In this document: positions 17,075 through 26,025 of the stretch, piece by piece
Position numbering within the stretch: the stretch's first letter is position 1
Layout of the letters: every line of letters begins with the position of its first letter
From: Shewanella maritima
GTDB taxonomy: Bacteria; Pseudomonadota; Gammaproteobacteria; Enterobacterales; Shewanellaceae
NCBI RefSeq assembly: GCF_004295345.1
Contig: NZ_CP036200.1
Coordinates: 3,845,501 to 3,909,500, forward strand
Direction: 5' to 3'
Length of the DNA: 64,000 nucleotides
Position numbers and translations under genes: made by a program
Notes under the pieces: model-generated
The model's database searches: none
What the model saw: the letters and a program-made list of their open reading frames with translations, nothing else
What the model was told of the DNA's origin: nothing

Positions 17075-18865
17075 CTAGAACAGCTCTTCTTCAAACTCGA
17101 CGATATCCTGGCTGCTCGCTTCGATTTGTCTTGCTAGGCTGCCTGTCTGTACAGCCCAGTAACCCATGTAAAACTTGGCTGTTTTAAGCTTTTCTTGATA
17201 GAAAGCAGTATCGTCGCTACCGTTGGCTAGCGCCTCAAGTGAGGTTGCCGCCATCCTTGCCCACATCCAGGCTAACGATGTGATCCCTAAAATTTGCATA
17301 TAGGCCATTGATGCTGCACCAATCAAATCTGGGTTGGTTTGTGCCGCTTTCACTATGTAACCTGTTGCACGTTCAAGGTCTGCTGCCGCTTTCATCAAAC
17401 CGCCAATGAATGGCTGCATGTCATCATTGCCTGCGTGTTGCTCAATAAAGCTTTTCACCATTTCTGACCAGGCCATTAAAGCTGCGCCTTTATCCGATAA
17501 TAGTTTACGGCCAACAAGATCCAGCGCTTGTACGCCGTTAGTGCCTTCATAAATCATGGCAATGCGGCAATCACGTACAAATTGCTCCATTCCCCATTCA
17601 TTAATATAACCATGACCACCGAAGACCTGCTGAGCATCGACACAGGCTTTAAAACCCTGATCGGTAACAAAGCCCTTTACGATTGGGGTGAATAGGGCGG
17701 CAATGGCATGCGCTTGTTTTGCCTTGACGGTATCGACATTGCGCTCAGCTTGGTCAAGCCATAGCGCTTGTTGACCCATTAATGCGCGCGCACCTTGGTT
17801 AAGTGCTTTTTGTGATAACAACATGCGGCGCACATCACCATGAACCAAAATTGAATCAGCTTTTTGCTCGGTTTGTTTTGCGCCGCTCAACGCACGGCCT
17901 TGGATACGCTCTTTAGCGTAAGTAAGGGCATTCTGATAGGCAATTTCTGATAGTCCAAGGCCTTGTATACCCACACCTAAACGAGCTTGGTTCATCATGG
18001 TAAACATGGCGCGCAGTCCTTGATGAGGTTCGCCAATCAACTCACCTTTGGCATTATTAAACACCATGACACAAGTAGAGTTACCGTGGATCCCCATTTT
18101 ATGCTCAAGCGCTGCAGCATGTAGGGTATTGGCTTCACGTAAGCTGCCATCACCATTAACCATGATTTTAGGCACAGCAAATAGCGAGATACCTTTTACG
18201 CCCTCGGGTGCGTCTGGCAGTTTGGCAAGCACTAGGTGAACGATATTTTCTGCAAGGTCATGATCGCCAGATGAAATAAAGATTTTCTCGCCGCTAATGG
18301 CGAACAACCCGTCTTCTACAGGCTCAGCTTTAGTGCGAAGTAAAGCCAAGTCGGTGCCTGCGTGAGATTCAGTGAGGTTCATGGTGCCAGTCCACTCACC
18401 ACTGACCAGTTTAGGTAGGTACTTGTTTTTTAGCTCATCGCTACCATGGGCATGGATTGCGGCGTAAGCGCCATGTGTTAACCCAGGATACATGGCAAAA
18501 GCCATATTAGTTGATGATTTCATCTCAGTGGCAAATACACCCACGACTTCAGGCAGGCCTTGTCCTCCGTATTCAACGTCACAGGTGAGGGTGGCCCAGC
18601 CATTATCAACGTATTGCTGATACGCATCGATAAAACCATCCGGCGTGATGACTTTTCCATCTTCTAGCTTGCAGCCCTGCAGATCGCCGCTAGCATTGAG
18701 AGGTAGCATCACTTCTGTGGTGAAGTCTGCAACGCCTTGTAAGATGGCATCAACTAGTTCACTATCAAATTCATCAAATCCTTTGAGGTCTGTGTACTGA
18801 TAAACATTGAGCAGTTCATTGAGAATAAATTGATAGTCGCGAATGGGTGCTTGATATGTAGGCAT
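17075..18865 (-). CDS. Acyl-CoA dehydrogenase, large four-domain type
   Basis: 596 residues from the ATG at 18865. The open frame reaches 18907, but AAGGA lies 8 bases before 18865 and the conserved N-terminus MPTYQAPIRDYQFIL starts there. The protein has the extra N-terminal helix of the AcylCoA_DH_N type, the flavin/substrate motifs NLTESHAGTDLALL and GEKIFISSGDHD, the active-site region IYEGTNGVQALDLVGRKL and a C-terminal extension. Such enzymes oxidise acyl-CoA to enoyl-CoA in beta-oxidation and pass electrons to EtfAB. A PsrA-like site about 190 bp upstream suggests co-regulation with etfBA and fadIJ. Chain-length preference is unknown. Confidence 0.92.
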   Translation of the reverse strand: MPTYQAPIRDYQFILNELLNVYQYTDLKGFDEFDSELVDAILQGVADFTTEVMLPLNASGDLQGCKLEDGKVITPDGFIDAYQQYVDNGWATLTCDVEYGGQGLPEVVGVFATEMKSSTNMAFAMYPGLTHGAYAAIHAHGSDELKNKYLPKLVSGEWTGTMNLTESHAGTDLALLRTKAEPVEDGLFAISGEKIFISSGDHDLAENIVHLVLAKLPDAPEGVKGISLFAVPKIMVNGDGSLREANTLHAAALEHKMGIHGNSTCVMVFNNAKGELIGEPHQGLRAMFTMMNQARLGVGIQGLGLSEIAYQNALTYAKERIQGRALSGAKQTEQKADSILVHGDVRRMLLSQKALNQGARALMGQQALWLDQAERNVDTVKAKQAHAIAALFTPIVKGFVTDQGFKACVDAQQVFGGHGYINEWGMEQFVRDCRIAMIYEGTNGVQALDLVGRKLLSDKGAALMAWSEMVKSFIEQHAGNDDMQPFIGGLMKAAADLERATGYIVKAAQTNPDLIGAASMAYMQILGITSLAWMWARMAATSLEALANGSDDTAFYQEKLKTAKFYMGYWAVQTGSLARQIEASSQDIVEFEEELF

Positions 18866-19052
18866 AGCTGCTGTCCTTAGTTGTTTGTCCTTGCGTGCTT
18901 TGCGCATGAGTTCGTTATTATGCAGTGGTTAATCTTGTTCAAGCATTAACCATAGTCATTACTGTACTTAAGTTTGTTAATAAAAACAGCCGTTTTTTGC
19001 TAAACATAGAGTAGAAATATATTCTTTAAATTTCATTTGCTTACCTCTTTAT

Positions 19053-19068
19053 TCAAACGCTAGTTTAA
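19053..19068. promoter_or_regulatory. Putative PsrA-type operator upstream of the acyl-CoA dehydrogenase
   Basis: TCAAACGCTAGTTTAA reads as CAAAC-N4-GTTTA. It overlaps the stop codon of the upstream 142-residue gene and lies about 190 bp before the dehydrogenase start. It has the same spacing as the etfB and fadI candidates. Confidence 0.45.
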
Positions 19069-19488
19069 ATCCTTAAGCAGGAGTCTAACTTCCGCTCTTA
19101 CTTGATCAATTTGCGCAACGATTTCATTGGTTGATTGTTGCTGCCGTTGGTAATTTTGCCAATGTTGTTGCCATGTTTGTTTTAGCTGCTTGGCACTACT
19201 TTGTACGCTAGGTGTGGTGATCAGGCTCAAATCATTAATGAGCCCCACTTTTACCCAGCCTTTTCGAGGTGAGCCTAGCTTGCTGTCTTGATCGTAATGA
19301 CCTGCATAAATGATGAGTTCTAATTCAGAGAGTTGCAGCAACATCTCAAAACTGGCATCGCGAATATTGGCATTGTGCTCAGAGGCTTGCATGCGCCAGA
19401 CGTTATAGCTAAAGCCGATTAGCGCAAACAAAAGGCTAGATATCGCAGTTAGTTGCACCAGCTTTAAACGTTGGGAATAGGTAGACAT
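19060..19488 (-). CDS. Membrane-anchored hypothetical protein (142 aa)
   Basis: One N-terminal transmembrane helix (about 13-30, LTAISSLLFALIGFSYNVW) followed by a soluble, mostly helical part of about 110 residues with Gln-rich stretches (QQHWQNYQRQQQ), probably periplasmic. A conserved-looking segment ELIIYAGHYDQDSKLGSPRKGW lies near the middle. CAGGAGG lies 7 bases before the ATG, so it is expressed. I do not recognise a domain. It sits upstream of the acyl-CoA dehydrogenase on the same strand, 194 bp apart and with a putative operator between, so it is probably a separate unit. Confidence 0.7.
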   Translation of the reverse strand: MSTYSQRLKLVQLTAISSLLFALIGFSYNVWRMQASEHNANIRDASFEMLLQLSELELIIYAGHYDQDSKLGSPRKGWVKVGLINDLSLITTPSVQSSAKQLKQTWQQHWQNYQRQQQSTNEIVAQIDQVRAEVRLLLKDLN

Positions 19489-19726
19489 ACGGAGCCTCCT
19501 GTGTGTTGAAAGGCTTGCTAAGGCAAGGCTTAAGCGCAGTAGATAAAGGCTTATGCCTTAGTTATTGCTATTTACTGTTAACTGTAGCAAATGGATGGCA
19601 GTTTCCCTTGGTTATCATGCTTTCGGGTTAATTTGCTGTGAGTTTTTAATTTAGTTTTGTTTTTGCTGAATACAAACGTTAACTCGTCAGGTCTGTTATT
19701 GGTAACTAGTATCCAGTCGCTAACAA

Positions 19727-20254
19727 ATGAAGAGAATTCTTATGCCAAATTACATCAAACTGACGTTATTGATTTTAGTTGTATCTTTTAGCGCCTTAAT
19801 TGGGCTATCTAAGCATGCGCAGTCAGCTGCGAGTAATGGCACCAAGGCACCTGATTTTCAGTTAGCAAATGCAGAGGGTGAAATTGTGTCGTTGATGCAA
19901 TTTAAAGGGCGTCCTATGGTGATCCACTTTTGGGCGACCTGGTGCCCTTATTGTAAAAAACTTCAGCCCGGGTTAGAGCAATTACGCCTGCAGCATAAAG
20001 ACACTGACTTAGTTATGCTGGGGATTAGTATTCGCGAAGATGAAGGGGCGCAGCCAGCAAAAGTGCTGAGTGAGCGCGGCATTGAGTTTATGACCTTGCT
20101 AGAGGGAGAGGAGGTTGCCGATACCTATGAGGTGCGCGGCACGCCAACCACGGTATTTATTAATCGTGATGGCGAAATTATTTGGAAAACCAATATATCT
20201 GATCCTAACGACCCTAACCTAGCTAAAGCGGTGGAGTTTTTATTGCGCGAATAG
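19727..20254 (+). CDS. TlpA-like periplasmic thioredoxin-fold protein
   Basis: 175 residues (170 if the second ATG at 19742 is used; neither has a clear ribosome-binding site). An N-terminal signal peptide or anchor (residues about 9-34) precedes an AhpC/TSA-Redoxin domain with WATWCPYCKKLQPG, the CxxC redox pair with WCPYC in place of the usual WCxPC, and the cis-proline RGTPTTVF. Proteins of this type reduce disulfides in the periplasm, for example during cytochrome c maturation. No cytochrome genes are near, so the partner is open. Confidence 0.87.
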   Translation: MKRILMPNYIKLTLLILVVSFSALIGLSKHAQSAASNGTKAPDFQLANAEGEIVSLMQFKGRPMVIHFWATWCPYCKKLQPGLEQLRLQHKDTDLVMLGISIREDEGAQPAKVLSERGIEFMTLLEGEEVADTYEVRGTPTTVFINRDGEIIWKTNISDPNDPNLAKAVEFLLRE

Positions 20255-20337
20255 CATGCTGTAGTACCAAGCTTGCAGCAGTAATTGCGTTACTAACAGG
20301 CCTGAATTCAACTCCGAAGTGCAAGAGTGAGCAAATA

Positions 20338-20364
20338 AAAAGGCAGGGATAACCCTGCCTTTGT
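20338..20364 (+). terminator. Bidirectional terminator between the TlpA-like and phoX genes
   Basis: AAAGGCAGGG / CCCTGCCTTT (20339-20348 with 20353-20362), 4-nt loop, flanked by A and T runs. Confidence 0.85.
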
Positions 20365-20434
20365 CATTTTATTTCAAATTAATTGTAAATAGAGTCAAGA
20401 GGTTAACGTTTTACTCTGACCCAATTTAGTGTTT

Positions 20435-22468
20435 TTAGACGCCAAGCTCGCCGCCGTCGGTTTTGCGGATTGCGACAACCGATGCGCGTGGGCGCACTGT
20501 CATGCCTGCTGGCGTCGCTTCTGCAGCATCATTGCTGTATGGCCAGTTGCCTGGGTGTTGGATAGAAACAAACATGGTTTTGTAGTCAGGGGTGATGGTA
20601 AAACCTGTGACTTCACAGCCGTTTGGACCAACGAAGAAGCGGCGCAGCTCACCTTGGTTTTCAGAGTTAATCGTCTCTAGGTTACCATCGCTATCGGTAA
20701 GTTTTACTGGAATTACCGCAAGCATTTGATCGTTGGTATAGTTGGTCACTTCTTCAGCGCCATTGTCGGTTTGGATCCACATGATGCCGCGCTTATCAAA
20801 AGCAAGACCGTCTGGGCTGGCAAACTGGTTGAACTCGTTAAGGCCAGATAGGTTAGTTTGCGCGTCACCTGCTGCGTCAGAGCCGAATACAAAAATATCC
20901 CAGGTAAATTCAGTTGCCGTTTCGCCTTCATCCCAGCGAATAACGTGACCAAATTTGTTGTTCAAGCGTGGGTTTGCAGGGTTAGTGCCTGCTGCTTCAT
21001 CGCGCTTAGTATTGTTAGTTAGCGTAAGGTACACAGTACCTGTGTATGGGTCGACAGCGCACCACTCTGGGCGGTCCATTGGCGTTGCACCAACAAGGTC
21101 TGCTGCACCTGCGGTGTTAAGAATAATATCTTCTAGGCTGGCAAAGTGATCAGCAAGCGTGCCGCCATCTTTTGTCATGGCATCAAGAGCAAGTGGCAAC
21201 CAACTACCTACGCCGTCTGCGTCAAATTTAGCCACGTACAAGGTACCTTGGTCCATGTACTTATCACCCATTGCCATGCGGTCTTGGGCATTGGCATCGG
21301 CTTCATTCCACACTTCTTTTGACACAAACTTGTACATGTATTCAAAGCGTGAATCGTGACCAGAATAGAAGGTAATCGGTTTACCTGCTTCTAGTTTACC
21401 GAACGTGCAGCCTTCGTGACGAAAACGCCCTAGTGCTGTACGTTTAACTGCGCGAGAATTAGCAGTATACGGGTCAATTTCAACGATATAACCGTGACCA
21501 TTTGCTTCATTGCGGTAGTCTTCTGCTGCGCTGTTACCCGTTGGCGTCACATTAAAGCGAGTAAACTCATCGTTTTGCTCTTCGGCATTACCTGCTAGTG
21601 TCTCCCAGCCATAACGCGTAGTACCTGAAGTATCGATACCGATGCGCTCTTGCTCCTCAGTCGTTTCACCTGTGTTGATGAAGTAGCCTGGCCAGTTTTC
21701 TTCACACGTTAGGTAAGTACCCCAAGGGGTATAGCCGTTACCGCAATTGTTTAGTGTGCCGCGAGCTTGACTACCATCAGGTGAAAAAGGCGTAGCTAAC
21801 TTAGCTGAGTTAGCTAGAGGGCCTGAAATATCCATAGTGGTTAAGCCAGTGTAACGGCGGTTTAATGGGTCGTTATCAACCACATTCCATTGACCGTTAT
21901 CGTCAAGTTGTACGCGAACCACAGCTACGCCGTGGGCGTTAATTTCTTTGCGTACTTGATCGACACTAGAGCGGATACCATTTTCATCTTTGTCACTACC
22001 GTTAGGGTGCAGGGCGTTTTGGTCGATGTATTCATGGTTGATACACAAAAGACCGTCTGTTTCTGAGTCATTCAGTGGGAAAAAGTGCAGGCCGTCGTGA
22101 TGCATACCCATGGCATTGTCTTGGTCAACAGCGTTATTGCTGCCATCGGCTTGCCATTGTGAACCATTCGCTGTGATTGGTTGTCCCCAAGGTGCTAGCA
22201 CTTGCGCCGTGTAGCCTTGAGGTACTGAGACCGCATCAGTTTTAGAACCAACAATTGACTCGAAACCTAGCTTGATGTCGGCAATAGGGTTGTCACTAGA
22301 GCTTGAACCACAGCCCGCTAGACCAAAGGTGCCAAATGTTGCCATCGCACCTAAACCTAGGCCACTTTTTAGAATACTACGACGACTAAGGTGTGCTGCT
22401 AATACCTTGTCAAATTCCACGTTATCACTCTTGTTGAAACGAGTTGGATTAAATATTTCCTTACTCAC
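20435..22468 (-). CDS. phoX: PhoX-family alkaline phosphatase (DUF839)
   Basis: 677 residues; a Ca/Fe-dependent phosphomonoesterase family that releases phosphate from organic esters outside the cytoplasm. The Tat signal SRRSILKSGLGLG (Arg29-Arg30) is followed by a hydrophobic stretch ending in GLAGC, so the protein may also be lipidated at Cys53. Conserved blocks include GMHHDGLHFFPL, LLCINHEY, GVAVVRV, TYLTCEENWPGYF, GRFRHEGC and SPDGLAFDKRG. The start is GTG with AGGAG 7 bases upstream. A Pho-box array lies about 75-120 bp upstream, so it should be induced by phosphate starvation through PhoB. Monocistronic. Confidence 0.93.
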   Translation of the reverse strand: MSKEIFNPTRFNKSDNVEFDKVLAAHLSRRSILKSGLGLGAMATFGTFGLAGCGSSSSDNPIADIKLGFESIVGSKTDAVSVPQGYTAQVLAPWGQPITANGSQWQADGSNNAVDQDNAMGMHHDGLHFFPLNDSETDGLLCINHEYIDQNALHPNGSDKDENGIRSSVDQVRKEINAHGVAVVRVQLDDNGQWNVVDNDPLNRRYTGLTTMDISGPLANSAKLATPFSPDGSQARGTLNNCGNGYTPWGTYLTCEENWPGYFINTGETTEEQERIGIDTSGTTRYGWETLAGNAEEQNDEFTRFNVTPTGNSAAEDYRNEANGHGYIVEIDPYTANSRAVKRTALGRFRHEGCTFGKLEAGKPITFYSGHDSRFEYMYKFVSKEVWNEADANAQDRMAMGDKYMDQGTLYVAKFDADGVGSWLPLALDAMTKDGGTLADHFASLEDIILNTAGAADLVGATPMDRPEWCAVDPYTGTVYLTLTNNTKRDEAAGTNPANPRLNNKFGHVIRWDEGETATEFTWDIFVFGSDAAGDAQTNLSGLNEFNQFASPDGLAFDKRGIMWIQTDNGAEEVTNYTNDQMLAVIPVKLTDSDGNLETINSENQGELRRFFVGPNGCEVTGFTITPDYKTMFVSIQHPGNWPYSNDAAEATPAGMTVRPRASVVAIRKTDGGELGV

Positions 22469-22538
22469 TGCGCTCTCCTAAGACTCTGCGTTTGCTTTAT
22501 TTGAATTAAATAGAGTGCGGCTAAGTTAATTTAGCTAA

Positions 22539-22589
22539 ATGACAAGCAAGTGATGGATTTATGTCACTAATAGGGTGTTTTTATGTCAG
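22539..22589 (-). promoter_or_regulatory. Pho-box array upstream of phoX
   Basis: On the minus strand heptamers CTGACAT (22589-22583), GTGACAT (22567-22561), CCATCAC (22556-22550) and TTGTCAT (22545-22539) begin at intervals of 22, 11 and 11 bases, the 11-base phasing of PhoB half-sites. The central 18-mer GTGACATAAATCCATCAC agrees at 14 of 18 positions with the Pho-box consensus CTGTCATAAATCTGTCAC. Confidence 0.72.
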
Positions 22590-22870
22590 ATTTTTTAAAT
22601 GGCTTGAAATAGCTAGCGCAGTCATAGGTTTGCTAAAAATGAGATATCGATACCACATTGAGTCATTGCGGTTTGTGGAGAGGATTTGTTGAAAGACGGA
22701 TAACGGTTGCTCAGATTAACTAAAAAACCATTCAATGTTGCAATCTACCTCTTAGCTACGCTCTTAGCGTGCAGGAATGCAGCTAAGATGCGCGAGTTAA
22801 TTGGTAAAGCTATGAAGGTTAGCTAGGAAAGCGAACTAAGAGGTATGACGCAGGAGGACCAAAAGTACGA
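22590..22870. other. Spacer with a long-range inverted repeat
   Basis: No gene seen. TACCTCTTAG (22746-22755) and its perfect complement CTAAGAGGTA (22836-22845) enclose 80 bases rich in AGCTA-type words. This could be a degenerate mobile repeat or an RNA structure downstream of the 86-residue gene. Confidence 0.35.
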
Positions 22871-23131
22871 TTAATTTGAAGCCGTGCTTGGCTCACACAC
22901 TTGATGCACTGTGTCATCAGGATGTTGCCAATAATATTGGCGACAGATTTCTCCGGTTTTAATCAGGGTTCTGACTTTTAAGTTAGTTAGCTCACTAATT
23001 TCGTCTAATGACACAATACCTGAGTTGTCTTGGTCGATAACACTGTATGGAATGGGGGCGGTCACAATGCTGTAGATATACATGCCCAGGGCGGCAAATA
23101 ATATAACAAAGGTAAACTTAAATTTTTTCAT
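22871..23131 (-). CDS. Small membrane-anchored EF-hand protein (86 aa)
   Basis: An N-terminal transmembrane helix or uncleaved signal (about 5-24, FKFTFVILFAALGMYIYSIV) is followed by one complete EF-hand loop, DQDNSGIVSLDE (residues about 34-45), with Asp1, Asp3, Ser5, Gly6, Val8, Ser9 and Glu12 all canonical. A C-terminal part has two cysteines (EICRQYYW...QVCEPS) that could form a disulfide outside the membrane. Probable periplasmic calcium-binding peptide of unknown role. The single EF-hand may pair by dimerisation. No neighbour in the same transcript. Confidence 0.72.
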   Translation of the reverse strand: MKKFKFTFVILFAALGMYIYSIVTAPIPYSVIDQDNSGIVSLDEISELTNLKVRTLIKTGEICRQYYWQHPDDTVHQVCEPSTASN

Positions 23132-23319
23132 TGAGTAGGGTACTTGTCGATTTGAGTTGAGTCGTTAAGGAATGTCTCATTGCCATATAAACGCCATTAT
23201 ACCCTTGAGCAAAGCATGGGTAAATTAGCTGGCAACGGTATTGGTGAAGCAGGTATTAATCAGCAAAGATGCATAAATTCAGGTCTGAATTCAGCTCTCA
23301 ATATAGATAAGGACTGCGC

Positions 23320-23967
23320 TTAGCCAATGATCATCGGCTGGCCAAAATAACTCACAGTGTCATTGGTCACCACTATTGCATCATCGTCGCTACACAATAC
23401 CACCGGGTGACTTAGTTGTTTCGTAAACGCTTTGGCCTGAGTTTGTTCATCGAGACTTTTGCTTGCGTGAGGGCTAAAGAGCTTGTCGATTAAACCTAGG
23501 GCGCAAGTATCTTGAAGCCCTATGTTATTTTCATCGCCACATAAGCTGGCTTGCGCTATGTCTGGACTCATGATCATCGCACCCGCACTGACACCAATCA
23601 GACATGTGCCATTATTAGCCAGTTCTCGCAGCATAGGCAGTAAGTTTTGCTGTTTTAGCCAGTGTAAAAAACGATACGTATCACCACCAGATAGATGAAC
23701 TATGTCAGCCTGATGCAGCATTGCCAACGCAGCTTCATTCAGAGGTTGCTCAATCTCAAGGTACTCAATGTGATTTATCCCAACGCTTTTATAGAACTCA
23801 GCTGCTGGGGCGAAAAATTGCCTTGTAGCATCTGGTGCAGAGGCGATATAAGTCAACTTGAGCTCAGATATGCGCTTATCTGTATTTTTACTTAAGTGCT
23901 GGATAAGCTGGGCGATAGCTTGTTTGCCGTTTGTTGAGGTGTTTTGGCTGAGTAGCGCTAAGTACAT
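23320..23967 (-). CDS. Peptidase S51 family protein (dipeptidase E-like)
   Basis: 215 residues with the class I glutamine-amidotransferase-like fold of S51 peptidases. HLSGGDTYRFLHWL (about 91-104) and the nucleophile elbow GVSAGAM (Ser127) match dipeptidase E, which cleaves Asp-X dipeptides; a histidine near 166 (FSPHASKS) could complete the triad. No signal peptide, so cytoplasmic. Only about 210 residues, slightly shorter than E. coli PepE. The exact substrate is not certain; cyanophycinase-type activity is less likely from length. No operon partner. Confidence 0.83.
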   Translation of the reverse strand: MYLALLSQNTSTNGKQAIAQLIQHLSKNTDKRISELKLTYIASAPDATRQFFAPAAEFYKSVGINHIEYLEIEQPLNEAALAMLHQADIVHLSGGDTYRFLHWLKQQNLLPMLRELANNGTCLIGVSAGAMIMSPDIAQASLCGDENNIGLQDTCALGLIDKLFSPHASKSLDEQTQAKAFTKQLSHPVVLCSDDDAIVVTNDTVSYFGQPMIIG

Positions 23968-24096
23968 TTGAGTCCTTTCATTATGTCGTCTTAGATAGTG
24001 TTACAGGCAGAGCAGTTACTGCCTGTTAGGTAACGCTCAGGGTTATGCTTTTAAAACAAAGCTCTTAATCAAAGTACACGAATCAACTGTTAGCGA

Positions 24097-26016
24097 TTAA
24101 AGCTCTTTAGGCCTTACTACGCTAGTCCCAGTCAGTGCTAGGTGACCAAGGTTTTTGCTGATCACATTAGCACCAACCTGATGTGAGGTTTCTGGGCGGC
24201 TGATGAGATAGCCTTGCACACAATGAATACCAAGCTTTTTAACTAACTGAAACTGCGAGGCAAGCTCAACACCCTCGGCAACAATCTTTAGGTCTAAGTT
24301 TTTGCCCAGTTCGCTAATAGAATTAAGGATCTTTTGATATTTAGGGTTAATGTTGGCTTGGTCGATGAACAGACGGTCAATTTTGATCACATCAACCGGC
24401 AAGTTTGCCAGTGTTGATAGCGAGCTAAAGCCAGTACCAAAATCATCAATAGCGATTTGCACGCCTTCATCGCGCAGTTTTTGTAGGTTGTTGGTGACGT
24501 CTTCAGAAGCATCAATAAAGCAGGATTCGGTGATCTCCAGCAGCAAAGCGCGTGGTGGCAAGCCGACTTTATTAAGGGTATCCATTACCCAGCTATGTAA
24601 TGGTAAGTGTTTGAGCTGGACCCCCGAAATATTGATCGACATGCGTACCTTGTTCATGCCGGCTGCATGCCATGCCGACATCTGCCGACAGGCTTCAAAC
24701 AAAATCCAGTTACCTAGCTCAAGGATAAGGTTAGACTCCTCGGCAATGGGGATAAACTCGGCTGGAGAAATGGAGCCTTCAATTGGGTGATTCCAGCGTA
24801 GTAGGCATTCAAAATAATCAATGCTGCAATCTTCAACGCGCACGATGGGTTGAAAAGACAGGTGAAAGTTCTGGCTTGCCATTGCTAGGCGCAATTCTTC
24901 AAGTAAGTAGTGGTAGCGGCGGATTTTACTGCCCATCTCAGGAGAATATACTCGGAAAATTCCGCGACCATCTGATTTGGCTCGGTACATAGCAACGTCT
25001 GCCATTTGCAGCAGGGCATTGGGGTTTGACGCGCTATCTGGGTATACCGCAATACCGATACTTGCACCAATTTTGATGGTTTTATTTCCTAGCACAAAGT
25101 CGCGCTCAATTTCTTGCAGCACATTGGTGGCGACTTCAACCACACCTTTATCATCAATAATATCTTGGATAAAAATCGAGAATTCATCGCCACCGAGTCG
25201 TGATAGGTTTAGCTCAAGTTGAGTGACAGGACTTACTTTGCTCAAGCCATGGTTGCGCACTACAGTTGCTAGGCGCTCGGCAACTTGGATCAATACTTCA
25301 TCACCAAATGAGTGACCGAAAGAGTCATTTACCTGCTTAAAGCCGTCGAGGTCAATGAACAGCAATGCTTGGCGACGGTTGAATTTTTGCGCGTCAGCAA
25401 GTTCTGTTTCTAAATGCTCAAGATAGGCGTGACGGTCGGCAAGGCCGGTTAATTTGTCTTGAAAAATACTGATCTGATTTTGCTGCATACTGGTCAGCAC
25501 ACTTTTGTGGATTTCAACCAGAGATTGATTCAGCTTGGCGATAGGGTTTTGTAGCTGGATAGGCGCCAGTTCAATTTTGTAAATATCGAGTAGTTTGTCA
25601 GCTTGCTCGTTTACTTGTTTCAGTGAGGAGTTAAGTTTGCGGGAGGTTTGCGCATTAATATAAAACGGCACAGCAAAGCCAATAATGATAAACAGTAACA
25701 GCGGAATATTACTAAACATCATTACTTCTTTTAAAATATCACTTAGCTTAACCGCATCAACAACACCTTGCTGGCTTTTGTCCAACACTGCATAAAAGCC
25801 ATGATTGTTTTTTACAATGTCATAATCCAGCAGGAAAAATCCTACCAGTTCAGAATTAACTTTCTCTACTTGATTGAGATCTACACGTTGAATTTTAGGA
25901 TGGTAATCTTTGTTTTGTAACACGCTCATTCCTTGGCTGAAGGCCAGGACGAAAATGAAATAAGCGGCTGCAATGGCGCTAAATACACTCAGCAGAGTTT
26001 TAGAGGTGCGCATCAT
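24097..26016 (-). CDS. Membrane GGDEF/EAL protein with a degenerate EAL signature
   Basis: About 639 residues. Two transmembrane helices (about 10-28 and 105-125) bracket a periplasmic sensor of about 75 residues; then a coiled linker, GGDEF (motif LGGDEF near residue 278, intact) and EAL. The EAL triplet is ECL (YFECLLRW, near 406), but other catalytic residues are present: NISG, EITES, IDDFGTG, IKIDR, AEGVE and QGY. No RxxD inhibitory site precedes GGDEF. Both diguanylate cyclase and c-di-GMP phosphodiesterase activity remain plausible. The frame opens at a GTG (26025), but the ATG-ATG at 26016/26013 is a better start. Single gene. Confidence 0.88.
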   Translation of the reverse strand: MMRTSKTLLSVFSAIAAAYFIFVLAFSQGMSVLQNKDYHPKIQRVDLNQVEKVNSELVGFFLLDYDIVKNNHGFYAVLDKSQQGVVDAVKLSDILKEVMMFSNIPLLLFIIIGFAVPFYINAQTSRKLNSSLKQVNEQADKLLDIYKIELAPIQLQNPIAKLNQSLVEIHKSVLTSMQQNQISIFQDKLTGLADRHAYLEHLETELADAQKFNRRQALLFIDLDGFKQVNDSFGHSFGDEVLIQVAERLATVVRNHGLSKVSPVTQLELNLSRLGGDEFSIFIQDIIDDKGVVEVATNVLQEIERDFVLGNKTIKIGASIGIAVYPDSASNPNALLQMADVAMYRAKSDGRGIFRVYSPEMGSKIRRYHYLLEELRLAMASQNFHLSFQPIVRVEDCSIDYFECLLRWNHPIEGSISPAEFIPIAEESNLILELGNWILFEACRQMSAWHAAGMNKVRMSINISGVQLKHLPLHSWVMDTLNKVGLPPRALLLEITESCFIDASEDVTNNLQKLRDEGVQIAIDDFGTGFSSLSTLANLPVDVIKIDRLFIDQANINPKYQKILNSISELGKNLDLKIVAEGVELASQFQLVKKLGIHCVQGYLISRPETSHQVGANVISKNLGHLALTGTSVVRPKEL

Positions 26017-26025
26017 AATAATCAC

